Assembly (NCBI GenBank): GCA_963790585.1
Contig: CAWBOY010000007.1
Span: 496,001-560,000, forward strand
DNA from: CAWBOY01 sp963790585
GTDB taxonomy: Bacteria; Planctomycetota; Planctomycetia; Gemmatales; Gemmataceae
DNA: 64,000 bases
Direction of reading: 5' to 3'
The notes beneath the pieces were generated by a model. The model was given only the letters and a program-made list of their open reading frames with translations. It did no database searches and was not told the DNA's origin. The translations under genes and the position numbers were made by a program. Each line of letters starts with the position of its first letter. Positions within the stretch are counted from its first letter, which is position 1. This document shows positions 1 through 8,487 of this stretch, piece by piece.

Positions 1-2420
1 CGGCCATAGCATTGGAAAATGCCACCGCCGTTGCGCGTCAGGGCCTCGAACAGCTCGGTGTTCTCCGCGCCGATGCCGGTGCGATAGCAGTAAAGCAGGC
101 GTGGATTCGCCGACTGCTGAAACTTCGCGGCCAGGGCTGGGATCTCACCCTCGCCCCAGGTCAGGTTGGCATCGGAGAGCAGGAAGACGTTGAGTGGCGT
201 TCCCGGTTTGACGTCGAGTTTATTCAACTTGTCAAAGGCCGCCCCGAGATCGGTCGCCCCTTCCAATACGAGACCATCGAGCGTGGCGAATAGCTTATCT
301 CGGCCCGCCTTGTCGTTGGTGAACCAGCCGTTGGGCAAGGCCCAGGCGGCGCCGATGTTGAAGGTCAAAACATTGAATTGCTCTATTGAGGAGTCCTTTT
401 CGAGGATATTCTTGAGCAGCTCCATGCTGATGCCAAAGCGATCGGGTTGTTCGCTCAGCGACGTGTCGAGCAGAAAGACCGCATGGCGGGCGAACGGCTG
501 ATCGACCTTGGCCTCGGGCAATTCGGGCCGAACGCGGGCATGGACGTAATAGGGCTCGTTGTCGGCCCGACGACTGCTGGTCGCCTGAACGCGGGCCTGC
601 GCCGGCGTCGCCATGAAGACGACCTGGCCTTCGGCTTTGCCGCCCTGCCAGAGGCGCGTGAAGACGAGTTGGCTGCCCTCTTTCGTCGGCTCCGCGAAGG
701 CGGGTTGCACCTGCGGCTTGAGGATATCGGCCGCGTTGGCGCGAAGCGTGAAGCGCATCTCCTTCAGCTCCCGATTCGGCAGCGGATAGCGATACAGAAT
801 TTGCTCATTGACGATCGGCAATGTCTCTTCATAGGCGAACACGACGCGGTTGAAGCCCTGCGGCGCGATCGGGAAGACGCGACCTCGGAACGTGTTGCCG
901 CCCGCGTATTCGAGCAGGGCCGGGTCGATGCGCTGGCGGACGATCTCCTCATAAACTTCGCGGGCGCGAGCCTGATTGACGACCTTGCCCTCTTGCAGCT
1001 TGCCCCAATCGGCGGTGTTGACGCGCTTGACGATCTCGCCCGGCGGCAGCATGGCGAGGGCTGTATCGGTCAGCGCCGTCTCGCCGGGCCGACCCGCAAA
1101 GCGCGGCGGCACGGTGTCGCGCGTCTCGCCCGAAAACATGCCAAAGTAGGCCGGGCTGGCCCCCGTCGGCAACGGATATTCAAAGGTCCCTTCGAGCCGC
1201 TTCGGATGCGGATTGCGGAACACATGATCGACCACCGTCCGCGCCCGCCCGCCCTCAACGAGAACGCTGACATGCAGGCTGACGAGTTCGAGCGAATTGC
1301 CATCGCCGACATAGACGCGAGCGAGGCTCGGCTGAGCGGCGTCGCGGTGCCAGACTTCAGGAGACTTACCAGAAAGTTTATCGAGCTTGTTGAAGTAGGC
1401 GTCGATGGCCTCGCGATATTTCTCAGGCATCTCGCGCTTGATCTCACCGAGAGCGCGGTCACGGTCTAATGCTGGGAGTTCACCCCATGTGGAGGAGAGG
1501 CTCTTGAATCGTGCCAGGCGAATGGCATCGACCGTCACATCGGTTTGGAGGAGGAGGATTTCGGCTTCGACGGTAGGCTTGCCGTTGATGGCGGGTTCTG
1601 CGGGTGTTGGACTGTCCTTTGTTAATTTGCCGCGCTGGCCATCGCTATCGGCTTTATCAGAGTGAGTGAGAGCATTGCTCTGAGACTGTGGTCCATATTT
1701 ATTAATGGCGATACTTCCTGTCAGGCCCTCGTCGGAGTTAACTCCATTCCCAAATAGCAAACTGCCGTTGCCATTGGGTTGTTGGCTCCTCCACGGATTC
1801 AGGTTTTTCCGGTCCAAAGGATTTTCGCCGCCCGGCAGTACCCTAATGTTATCTGTAGCCAAACGGATAGGCCTCTCACCAAAACCGCCTCCAGATCCAG
1901 GTGGCGATTGAATACTACCGAACCCAGATGATTTATCGGCCCCAGTTCCACTTATAACAATCACGCCTAGATCAGGTAATGATTCATTTCCGACTGCCTG
2001 GCGTGGAGCACCATGTTTTTGAAAGTGCCCGGGATCATTCGGAATAGGGTTTTGAGTTCCGCTAACAGTAAAGCCAATTCGGCTATTCTCTATGGCCTCC
2101 TTGACTCTTCGCTCGTTAAGAAGGCCTTCCGTGGATCGCGAGGCAAACAATCCGCGTCCTGTGTCGGAGTTGCGAGGCGGGGTCATCCAAACCAACACCA
2201 TGCCGATTAGTATCAACGCAGCAACCGCCACGGCTGTCGGATAGCGTCGATACCAAGGCCGTGGAGACATCGGCCCCTTCGACAATCGCCGTGCCTTGGC
2301 AATCGCCCGATCACTGGCCCCAGCCGGCTCAGGTTGGCCCTTGACCGCATCGACCGCTTGACGCAATGGCTCACTCAATTCCTGATCGCCATGATCCGGA
2401 TTATTTGTCTGATTATTCAT
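1..2420 (-). CDS. VIT and VWA domain membrane protein (partial, C-terminus off the left edge)
   Basis: The reading frame is open from an ATG at 2420 to the window edge (about 806 codons). A charged cytoplasmic N-terminus is followed by one membrane segment near residues 50-70 (AVAVAALILIGMVLVW). A Gly/Ser/Asn-rich low-complexity stretch comes next. Then there is a vault/inter-alpha-trypsin (VIT) domain around residue 400 (EGTFEYPLPTGASPAYFGMF) and a von Willebrand A domain from about residue 645 (AVFLLDTSLS, then GATDLGAAFDKL and VFLLSDANLTWGEG). The DTSLS motif is a variant of the metal-binding DxSxS. The start lies 2 nt after the stop of the upstream sigma factor, so the two are co-transcribed. 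In planctomycetes such proteins often follow ECF sigma genes. A role as a membrane-anchored signalling or adhesion partner of that sigma factor is inference. Confidence 0.85.
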   Translation of the reverse strand, partial: MNNQTNNPDHGDQELSEPLRQAVDAVKGQPEPAGASDRAIAKARRLSKGPMSPRPWYRRYPTAVAVAALILIGMVLVWMTPPRNSDTGRGLFASRSTEGLLNERRVKEAIENSRIGFTVSGTQNPIPNDPGHFQKHGAPRQAVGNESLPDLGVIVISGTGADKSSGFGSIQSPPGSGGGFGERPIRLATDNIRVLPGGENPLDRKNLNPWRSQQPNGNGSLLFGNGVNSDEGLTGSIAINKYGPQSQSNALTHSDKADSDGQRGKLTKDSPTPAEPAINGKPTVEAEILLLQTDVTVDAIRLARFKSLSSTWGELPALDRDRALGEIKREMPEKYREAIDAYFNKLDKLSGKSPEVWHRDAAQPSLARVYVGDGNSLELVSLHVSVLVEGGRARTVVDHVFRNPHPKRLEGTFEYPLPTGASPAYFGMFSGETRDTVPPRFAGRPGETALTDTALAMLPPGEIVKRVNTADWGKLQEGKVVNQARAREVYEEIVRQRIDPALLEYAGGNTFRGRVFPIAPQGFNRVVFAYEETLPIVNEQILYRYPLPNRELKEMRFTLRANAADILKPQVQPAFAEPTKEGSQLVFTRLWQGGKAEGQVVFMATPAQARVQATSSRRADNEPYYVHARVRPELPEAKVDQPFARHAVFLLDTSLSEQPDRFGISMELLKNILEKDSSIEQFNVLTFNIGAAWALPNGWFTNDKAGRDKLFATLDGLVLEGATDLGAAFDKLNKLDVKPGTPLNVFLLSDANLTWGEGEIPALAAKFQQSANPRLLYCYRTGIGAENTELFEALTRNGGGIFQCYG

Positions 2421-2422
2421 CC

Positions 2423-2914
2423 TTATTCTCCTTTGACCACGCCCAACAAGGCGGCTTCGAGCCGACCGCGTGCCTTGTGCAAGGCGGCGGCGACGGCGTT
2501 GACTTGAACGTTTAGACTTACGGCTATTTCTTGATAAGAAAGATCTTCAAAGTAGCGTAGACAGAAGACTTCCGCTTCCCGTCGCGGCAGCTCGGCCACG
2601 GCGGCACGGAGGCGATCGGCTAACTCCTTGCTTTGTGCCTGCTCCTCCGGCCCGTCGTTGTTACAGGCCAGATGGAGCCCGTCAAGAGACACGGAGGCGC
2701 GCCGTTGCCGCAATCGATCGAGCGATCGATGCGACGCCAGCCGACGCAAGAGCGCCGACCAACAACGCACCACTTCCTTGCGCTGCATTTGATACGCTTG
2801 CAGAAAGACTTCCTGCGCGACGTCCTCGGCATCGTCGGCCTGGCCGAGAATGCGCCAGGCCAGACGAAACACCATCGGACCATGCGTATCGACGATCTGG
2901 TTCCAGTCGGCCAC
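2423..2914 (-). CDS. RNA polymerase sigma-70 factor, ECF subfamily
   Basis: A 163-residue ECF sigma factor. Region 2 is visible near residues 10-45 (MVFRLAWRILGQADDAEDVAQEVF), including the DAEDVAQEVF motif that helps bind core polymerase and open the -10 element. Region 4 lies near residues 105-155 (ELPRREAEVFCLRYFEDLSY followed by a helix-turn-helix for -35 recognition). The length is typical of a minimal ECF factor with no C-terminal extension. It is the first gene of a two-gene unit with the VIT/VWA membrane protein, 2 nt downstream. The target regulon cannot be read from the sequence. Confidence 0.9.
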   Translation of the reverse strand: MADWNQIVDTHGPMVFRLAWRILGQADDAEDVAQEVFLQAYQMQRKEVVRCWSALLRRLASHRSLDRLRQRRASVSLDGLHLACNNDGPEEQAQSKELADRLRAAVAELPRREAEVFCLRYFEDLSYQEIAVSLNVQVNAVAAALHKARGRLEAALLGVVKGE

Positions 2915-3020
2915 CGTTCGGATCTCCTTGCCCGGTCGGTGCGAGGCTCCTCTGGAATAGAAGACGAGAGCGGCGGGGCTATGTTACTTTTTTTGGGGGG
3001 AATAAAGACGGGGAATCTGG

Positions 3021-3138
3021 CGAGCCGGGAGCGTCAGCTCCCGGAGTTTTCTTGCTTTGGCGAGCCGGGAGCGTCAACTCCCGGAGAAAATCCGAGCGAG
3101 TCCGACTTTCTTCGCGAGCTGACGCTCCCGGCCCGCGG
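3021..3138. repeat. Dispersed palindromic repeat, family A
   Basis: Two direct copies of a GAGCCGGGAGCGTCA-type arm are followed by an inverted arm (TGACGCTCCCGG). The same arms recur at about 11212-11297, 28252-28331, 37148-37265, 40731-40852, 44088-44164 and 58160-58298, always between genes. The arms can fold into a GC-rich hairpin. Short frames that read through it (motifs such as SRERQRPERI) are artefacts. Confidence 0.85.
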
Positions 3139-3155
3139 CTAATCAAACGCGCTTT

Positions 3156-3788
3156 TCATCCCGTGCCGAATTGCCGATCGCCGGCGTCGCCCAGGCCAGG
3201 AACGATGTAGGCTTGTTCATTGAGATGGCTGTCGATCTCGCCGAGGTAGACCGGCACATCGGGATGGGCTTCCGTCAGCGCTTTTACTCCTTCGGGAGCG
3301 GCGATCAGGCCCAGGAACTTGATGCGCCGGGCGCCCCATTTTTTCAGCAGATCGATCGCGGCGATCGCCGAGCCGCCGGTGGCGAGCATGGGGTCGAGAA
3401 CGAATGAGACATCAATGCTCGGGACCGGCGGCAGCTTGTTGTAATAGGTGACAGGTTCCAGCGTTTCATGATCGCGGTAAAGGCCAAGGTGCCACATGCG
3501 CACCGACGGCAACAGTTCCAAGACGGCCTCCGCCATACCCAGCCCCGCGCGCAAAATCGGCATACAGGCAACGCGCTCGCTGATGCTCCGGCCTTCGTGC
3601 GGAGCCAGCGGCGTCTGGATCATGACCCCGTGGGTCTTCAAATCGGCGGCCGCTTCGTAGAAGAGCAACAGCGTCAGCTCGCGCACCAGGGCGCGAAACG
3701 TGCCCGGCTCGGTCGCGGTCTTGCGCAGCAGCGTGAGCTTGTGCAGAACGAGCGGATGATGCGAGACGGTGACGGAGGGGGGTGTCAT
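3156..3788 (-). CDS. upp: Uracil phosphoribosyltransferase
   Basis: A 210-residue enzyme that makes UMP from uracil and PRPP (pyrimidine salvage, cytoplasmic). The type I phosphoribosyltransferase PRPP loop is intact near residues 131-142 (VLDPMLATGGSA). The C-terminal uracil-binding region YIVPGLGDAGDRQFGT and the N-terminal HHPLVLHKLTLLRK typical of the family are present. The length matches the usual ~208 residues. It starts 20 nt after the acetate kinase gene, so the two are probably co-transcribed. Family A repeat DNA lies directly downstream. Confidence 0.95.
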   Translation of the reverse strand: MTPPSVTVSHHPLVLHKLTLLRKTATEPGTFRALVRELTLLLFYEAAADLKTHGVMIQTPLAPHEGRSISERVACMPILRAGLGMAEAVLELLPSVRMWHLGLYRDHETLEPVTYYNKLPPVPSIDVSFVLDPMLATGGSAIAAIDLLKKWGARRIKFLGLIAAPEGVKALTEAHPDVPVYLGEIDSHLNEQAYIVPGLGDAGDRQFGTG

Positions 3789-3808
3789 GGTTGGGATTCC
3801 CGGGTTGC

Positions 3809-4993
3809 TTATTTCGTTTTCAATACGCGCACCACTTCACGCACAATCATAAGGTCCTCGCGCGTGCCGATCACCAAAATTCGCGCCTTCGACCCAGGCA
3901 ACGCGATATCGACATCGGGTTTGCATACGGCATTTGCTGTCTTGTCCAATTCCAGGCCGAGATATTCCAGGCCCCGGCACGTCTCCTCGCGCACGGCCGC
4001 CGAATGTTCGCCGATGCCGGCGGTGAAGACGAGAGCGTCCAGCCCGCCGAGTGTCGCCGTCATCGCGCCGATGGTTTGTTTGAGACGATGAACGAATATC
4101 GCGATCGCTAAACGCGCTTTATCGTTGCCTTTGCTGGCAGCTTCGGCAACGGCGCGCATATCGCCGCTGACGCCTGAGACGCCGAGCAGGCCCGATTCAC
4201 GGTTGAGGATGCGTTCGAGGTCGTCGGCGTTCAGGCCTTTTTCCCGCAGAGCATGGATGAGCAAACCCGGATCGACGGAACCACTGCGCGTGCCCATCAT
4301 CAAGCCATCGAGCGGCGTGTAGCCCATCGAAGTATCGACGCTTTTGCCGTCGCGCACGCCCGTCACGGAACAGCCATTGCCCAAATGACAGACGACCAGG
4401 CGCAGCCCTTCCGGCTGGCGTCCGAGCATTTGCGTAGCGCGGCCGGTGCAATAGGCGACGCTGATGCCATGAAAGCCGTAGCGGCGCAGGCCCCAATCGT
4501 TGGTCCATTGCGACGGCACGGGATAGGTCCGCGCCGTTTCAGACAGGGTCGCGTGAAACGCGGTATCGAAGACGGCGATCTGTGGCACGTCGGGCCAGGC
4601 TTGCTCGGCAGCGCGAATGCCGTCGAGATTGACGCGATTGTGCAGCGGCGCCATTTCGCGCAGTTGTTCGAGGCTGGCGCGTGTGGCGTCGGTTATGCGC
4701 TCGCTCCGCACGTGGTTCGGCCCGCCGTGAACGACGCGATGGCCGACGGCGGCGACGTCGTGAGTGCCACCGAGCAATTTGGTCAACTCGCTCAGGACTT
4801 GCTTGACGGCCGAGGCCGAATCGTTGGCTGGTTGTTGACTGATGACCGGTTCGGCTCCAGCTCGTTTCAGGGTAAATCGCGCGGGTGAGGCCGACCAATC
4901 CTCCAAGCCTTCCACCAGCGTCTGTTCACCTTCCGACTCGATCAGGCTGAATTTGACCGTACTCGATCCCGTATTCAGGACCAGGATTTTCAT
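3809..4993 (-). CDS. ackA: Acetate kinase (housekeeping copy)
   Basis: A 394-residue ASKHA-fold kinase that interconverts acetyl-phosphate + ADP and acetate + ATP. All classical motifs are present: N-terminal NTGSSTVKFSL, the catalytic-Asp motif VFDTAFH, YGFHGIS, HLGNGCSV, VDTSMGYTPLDGLMMGTRSG and FTAGIGEHS. It contrasts with the diverged kinase inside the microcompartment operon. It precedes upp by 20 nt. No encapsulation-type helix is visible, so it is probably cytosolic and may complete acetate metabolism independently of the shell. Confidence 0.95.
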   Translation of the reverse strand: MKILVLNTGSSTVKFSLIESEGEQTLVEGLEDWSASPARFTLKRAGAEPVISQQPANDSASAVKQVLSELTKLLGGTHDVAAVGHRVVHGGPNHVRSERITDATRASLEQLREMAPLHNRVNLDGIRAAEQAWPDVPQIAVFDTAFHATLSETARTYPVPSQWTNDWGLRRYGFHGISVAYCTGRATQMLGRQPEGLRLVVCHLGNGCSVTGVRDGKSVDTSMGYTPLDGLMMGTRSGSVDPGLLIHALREKGLNADDLERILNRESGLLGVSGVSGDMRAVAEAASKGNDKARLAIAIFVHRLKQTIGAMTATLGGLDALVFTAGIGEHSAAVREETCRGLEYLGLELDKTANAVCKPDVDIALPGSKARILVIGTREDLMIVREVVRVLKTK

Positions 4994-5167
4994 GATGCGA
5001 TGTCCTTCCGGCGACCAAAAAACGGCGACAAATCTGTAGGTTCACGAGGGAGCGTAGCCAACTTGGGCTGCAAAACCATATCTTATAGAGATGCGATTGT
5101 GCATAACACCACGATGGTCTAGGCTATGAGTTTTAGGCCTAAAACCTTTACCGACGGAGACTGACCC

Positions 5168-5521
5168 ATGTCCGAACAAACGCCGCGTCCGACCAGCGTC
5201 GACCCGAATGCCGCCCAGGCACAACCGGAAGTCGAACTCCATGACAAGAATGCTCACGCGGCCTACTCCAATTTCGCTCGCGTCACCGCGACGCCGGAAG
5301 AAGTCATCATCGACTTCGCGCTCAACCCCAATCCGTTCCTCAGCGGCAAACAAGACATCGACGTCAACCATCGGTTGATTATGAACTTCTACACGGCCAA
5401 GCGCCTCTGCAGCGCTCTGATGATGACGCTGCAACGGCACGAGCAGACCTTCGGTCAGATCGAACTCGACGTCCGCCGTCGCGCTCAGCCGACGCCTTCG
5501 ACGGGCATCACCAGCAAGTAA
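5168..5521 (+). CDS. DUF3467 family protein
   Basis: A 117-residue protein with the conserved DUF3467 pattern: YSNFARVTATPEEVIIDFAL, then HRLIMNFYTAKRL and a C-terminal helix. These are small conserved bacterial proteins of unknown function. A Shine-Dalgarno-like GGAG lies 8 nt before the ATG. The N-terminus is Pro/Ala/Gln-rich and probably disordered. It is monocistronic and followed by a large inverted repeat that could end transcription. Confidence 0.85.
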   Translation: MSEQTPRPTSVDPNAAQAQPEVELHDKNAHAAYSNFARVTATPEEVIIDFALNPNPFLSGKQDIDVNHRLIMNFYTAKRLCSALMMTLQRHEQTFGQIELDVRRRAQPTPSTGITSK

Positions 5522-5552
5522 TAAGGCATTCTGGAAGGTCTCGCCGCTCCCA

Positions 5553-5685
5553 CCCAGGGTGCGCTGCGCGACCCTGGGCTTTGTTATAGAACGCCTTCGG
5601 CGTTCTAAGTCAGGCTCATCTTTGTTGTTTTAGAACGCTGACAGCGTTCCATAACAAAGCCCAGGGTCGCGCAGCGCACCCTGGG
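5553..5685. repeat. Large inverted repeat, family C
   Basis: Two ~42-nt arms (5553-5594 and 5644-5685) are near-perfect reverse complements. Each arm also contains its own smaller palindrome (CCCAGGGT...ACCCTGGG type). A related single arm lies at about 22693-22730. The position just after the DUF3467 gene suits a transcription terminator or a REP-like element. Confidence 0.8.
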
Positions 5686-6012
5686 AAGAGAAAAGCGCTG
5701 CCGGGTGGCGAGACAGATCCCGCCCGGCCTCCCACTTCTTCGCATCTCTCAAAAAATACGATCGTCGCAGGGCCGCCCCCGGCAAGCCGGGGGCTATAGT
5801 AATGCTTGCGGTCGGCATGTCTAATAATGTCTAATTCAATGTCAGTAGCGGGCCTATCAGCGTCCAATAACCTCATTTTAGCACGATAAATAGGCACAAA
5901 TCGCTCAAAATCGCTTGCTCGATATAATGTACATATTTATAGTATACCGAAGAGAAGATTGCACCGAATCGACAGGGACGCGCAGGCAAAGATATCGAGC
6001 GCGGAGGCGAAC
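5686..6012. other. Intergenic stretch with a family D repeat fragment
   Basis: It contains a short CCCCCGGCAAGCCGGGGGCTATA element (about 5785-5807, the reverse complement of family D) and an AT-rich stretch (TATAATGTACATATTTATAGTATA, about 5922-5945) that could serve as a promoter for the next gene. No convincing coding frame is seen. Confidence 0.4.
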
Positions 6013-6435
6013 ATGGAAAGCTGGCGACGAGTGTGGCGCGAAGGTTTGGCCCCCCTGGTGACCGAGCACAGTTTGGAGGCCCTGGGCCGTGCGCTACGAA
6101 ACGATGACGATCGACTGATTCAGGGTTCGACGACCTATCCCTTGCCCTTGCCGAGCAACGAAGAGGAGGCCGTCGAGTCGGCCTGTGCCGTCAGCTATGT
6201 CGGCTGGCAAGGCGAAGGGCTCGAAACCGTCGGCGAGGTCGAGGAGTTCTTCGCCCGCATGTGCTTCCAAGTCGACAGTCGCCTCGGAGAACCGAACGGC
6301 TGTCGTTGGTTCCTCAATTGGTACGACGAAGTGCCGCGCGAGGAGATGCGGTCCCAACTGTTGGCCGAAGTGATGCGAAGCCTGGCTCACGTTCAGGCGG
6401 AAGACGACGAGAGCACGGAAAGCGAAGCCGCGTAG
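6013..6435 (+). CDS. Conserved planctomycete hypothetical protein
   Basis: A 140-residue cytoplasmic protein, rich in acidic residues at its C-terminus. I chose the ATG at 6013 because GGAGG lies 5 nt upstream; a longer frame from TTG at 5959 is possible. Recognisable features are ESWRRVWREG at the start, GWQGEGLETVGEVEEFFARM, and LGEPNGCRWFLNWYDEVPRE. It resembles small uncharacterised proteins common in Gemmata-type genomes (from memory of the family). It lies 48 nt before a small Cys-rich gene, so the two may be one unit. Function unknown. Confidence 0.75.
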   Translation: MESWRRVWREGLAPLVTEHSLEALGRALRNDDDRLIQGSTTYPLPLPSNEEEAVESACAVSYVGWQGEGLETVGEVEEFFARMCFQVDSRLGEPNGCRWFLNWYDEVPREEMRSQLLAEVMRSLAHVQAEDDESTESEAA

Positions 6436-6483
6436 CGATCGACAAACAACGAATTTTTCACCCAATCAAGACAGGAGCGTATC

Positions 6484-6789
6484 ATGCAATGCCGTCATTG
6501 TCAGAGAACGAAAGCCAATCGTCCGCGCGGCCTCTGTTGGTCGTGTTACTATCGGCCGGGCGTGCGTGACTTGTTCCCGTCGACGAGCAAATTCGCCCGC
6601 CGGGGCATTGCCGACTATTGTGGCAAAGCGATCATGCCCGAGCCGACCGATGCGTTGCCGGGCACGTTGGAAAAGGTTGAGGTGTTGGAAGCCCGGGCGC
6701 GCCGCGGGCAAGCACTCTGGCATCCGCTTGATGCGACGATCGAGAGAGTTGGGGAGTGCGCGTATCAGAGTGCGGTTGGGGTGGCGTAG
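6484..6789 (+). CDS. Small zinc-ribbon-like hypothetical protein
   Basis: A 101-residue protein beginning with CRHCQRTKANRPRGLCWSCY. The two CxxC pairs are likely to bind zinc, as in the zinc-ribbon proteins common in planctomycetes and their phages. AGGAG lies 7 nt before the ATG. The rest (residues 35-101) has no recognised domain. It follows a conserved hypothetical gene closely. Function unknown; a nucleic-acid-binding role is inference. Confidence 0.7.
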   Translation: MQCRHCQRTKANRPRGLCWSCYYRPGVRDLFPSTSKFARRGIADYCGKAIMPEPTDALPGTLEKVEVLEARARRGQALWHPLDATIERVGECAYQSAVGVA

Positions 6790-6802
6790 ACACTACTGCT
6801 TC

Positions 6803-6915
6803 GTCCAGACTAAATTTAGGGGTGGCACAGACATTCTTGTCTGTGCGGAACCGACGAATGTGCCTTTTGCTGCACAGACAGGAATGTCTGTGCCACCCCT
6901 AAGTTTAGTCTGGAC
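6803..6915. repeat. Long palindromic repeat, family F
   Basis: Two ~44-nt arms (6803-6846 and 6872-6915) are almost exact reverse complements. Each has an internal smaller palindrome (CACAGACATTCTTGTCTGTG type). It sits between two convergent genes and may terminate transcription in both directions. It is the only copy in this window. Confidence 0.85.
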
Positions 6916-6921
6916 GGGGCA

Positions 6922-7934
6922 CTACGTACGCTGCCACGCGCTACGCGGGATCCCAGACGAGACGACCGGCTTCGCTTTCGCGGCGACGTCGGTCGTCTTT
7001 TTACCTATCCGGGCTTCCACTTGGTCAATGATCTCGCGCAACACCCGCGCCGAATTTTGAATCCCGGTTCGCTCTTTCGGCGTCAGCGCCAATTCGATTT
7101 GCTGACGGGCCCCGCCACAGCCTACCACGGTTGGCACCGATAGGCAGACATCGCGGACCCCGTATAGGCCTTGTTGCAACGTGCTGACCGGCAACACACG
7201 GCGACTATCCAGAGCGATAGCCTGCACCACTTCGCGGATCGACAAGCCCACCGCAAAGCCCGAGCCGCCTTTTAGCTTTATCAGGGTTGCCCCAGCTGTC
7301 TTCGTCTCCTCGAAGACTTCGCGCCCAGCGCCGGCGTATAGCCAGGCCATTGATCCAGCGGCAGACCGGCGATCGCAGCGCTCGACCAGATCGGCACCAT
7401 GCTATCGCCATGCTCGCCAAGGATGAGGGCATTTACTTGCGTTGCCGGCACCTGAAGCCGAGCGGCGAGATGGCTGCAAAAGCGCACGGTATCGAGCTGC
7501 GTTCCCAGCCCCAAGACGCGCTGCCACGGCAAGCCGGAACGCTGCACCGCCAGATAGGTAAGCACATCGACCGGATTGCTCACGATTACCAGATACGCCG
7601 ATTCCTTCAGCCCCGCCGCCTTGACTTGATCGAGCAGCGTCAAAAACAGATCGACATTGCGATTGATGAGGTCGAGCCGGCTCTCCTCCGGCTTGCGCCG
7701 CAGACCGGCGGTGATGACGACGACATTACTCGTGGCCACATCGTCCATCGTCCCGGCGCTGATACGCTGGTCGGCGGTTAGCGACGAACCCTGGAGCAGG
7801 TCGAGCGCCTGCCCCTTGGCCAGGTCCTGATTGGCGTCGATCAGACAGATCGAGCTGACGACGCCGCCGCACTGGAGAGCGTAGGCGGCCATACTGCCGA
7901 CAAGCCCGCCGCCGCCGATGATGCTGACTTTCAT
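6922..7934 (-). pseudogene. Malate/lactate dehydrogenase family gene, frameshifted; last gene of the microcompartment operon
   Basis: It encodes an NAD-dependent 2-hydroxyacid dehydrogenase. The Rossmann GGGGLVG and NAD-selecting LIDAN are at the N-terminus, the substrate loop LRRKPEESRLDL is near residue 80, VSNPVDVLTYL follows, and the catalytic GEHGDSMVP is near 175. The frame breaks near 7330, after WPGYTPAL, and resumes as REVFEETKTAGATLIKLKGG. One missing base explains it. Corrected length is about 337 residues, with a ~25-residue Ala/Lys-rich C-terminal extension. The position equivalent to Gln102 of lactate dehydrogenase is Arg, as in malate dehydrogenases. LDH/MDH-like enzymes occur in PVM loci, where they may recycle NADH or oxidise lactate. 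Sequencing error is as likely as true inactivation. Confidence 0.8.
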
Positions 7935-7959
7935 GGGAAATCCTAATGACGAATCAGGC

Positions 7960-8040
7960 CGTGGCCGGGGTCGGTATTCCGACCCCGGTTCTCGGGAGTT
8001 TCTCGGACTTCACCGGGGTCGGAGTACCGACCCCGGCCAC
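7960..8040. repeat. Dispersed palindromic repeat, family B
   Basis: Arms GTGGCCGGGGTCGG and its reverse complement surround an inner second palindrome (GGTATTCCGACC, GGAGTACCGACC). Further copies lie at about 23988-24071 and 39496-39580. This copy lies inside the microcompartment operon, between a membrane-protein gene and the dehydrogenase gene. Confidence 0.85.
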
Positions 8041-8051
8041 GACTTCAAATG

Positions 8052-8471
8052 TCAAACCATGGTCGTGGGGCGTTTGAACGATTCCAACAGGGCCATCTCA
8101 TCGAGACGAGACGCACGGCGCGACGCGCCAAATGTCACCATCGCAAACAAGAGAGAGGCCAAACTAATGATGCCAGCCACGCCCCAAATAATGGCAAGAC
8201 AAGCAATATAGAAGCCAGGCGCAAAAAAGGTGTTATTCGGACTCGTCATCGTCATGATCAAGCCACCCGAGACGACGGCGGCGAGAAAGGTCGGTATGCC
8301 AACACCCACGCCGGCGATGTTCTTGATGATCCGATTGCGCGCCGCCTCGGGATCGTTTTGCGATTTGATCGCGTTTAAGAGGTCTTTTAACTCGTCTATC
8401 GTGTTGACCTTGATTCCCAGGCGCTTGACCAGGTTGCGAACATCGTCGAGCGATTCGATGATAAGGCTCAT
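8052..8471 (-). CDS. Hypothetical membrane protein with two membrane segments
   Basis: A 139-residue protein. Residues 1-50 are a charged helical N-terminus (SLDDVRNLVKRLGIKVNTIDELKDLL). Two hydrophobic segments follow near residues 52-75 and 86-112 (FYIACLAIIWGVAGIISLASLLFAM), then a short basic tail. It is not a recognised microcompartment component. It starts 16 nt after another membrane-protein gene, within the operon between aldolase and dehydrogenase. A link to sugar uptake or to the shell is only positional inference. Confidence 0.65.
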   Translation of the reverse strand: MSLIIESLDDVRNLVKRLGIKVNTIDELKDLLNAIKSQNDPEAARNRIIKNIAGVGVGIPTFLAAVVSGGLIMTMTSPNNTFFAPGFYIACLAIIWGVAGIISLASLLFAMVTFGASRRASRLDEMALLESFKRPTTMV

Positions 8472-8487
8472 AAGGCTACTCCGATAT

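Noticed and set aside
3809..4993. First acetate kinase as part of the microcompartment operon
   Set aside because: It is separated by several genes on the other strand, pairs with upp and has a standard acetate kinase active site.
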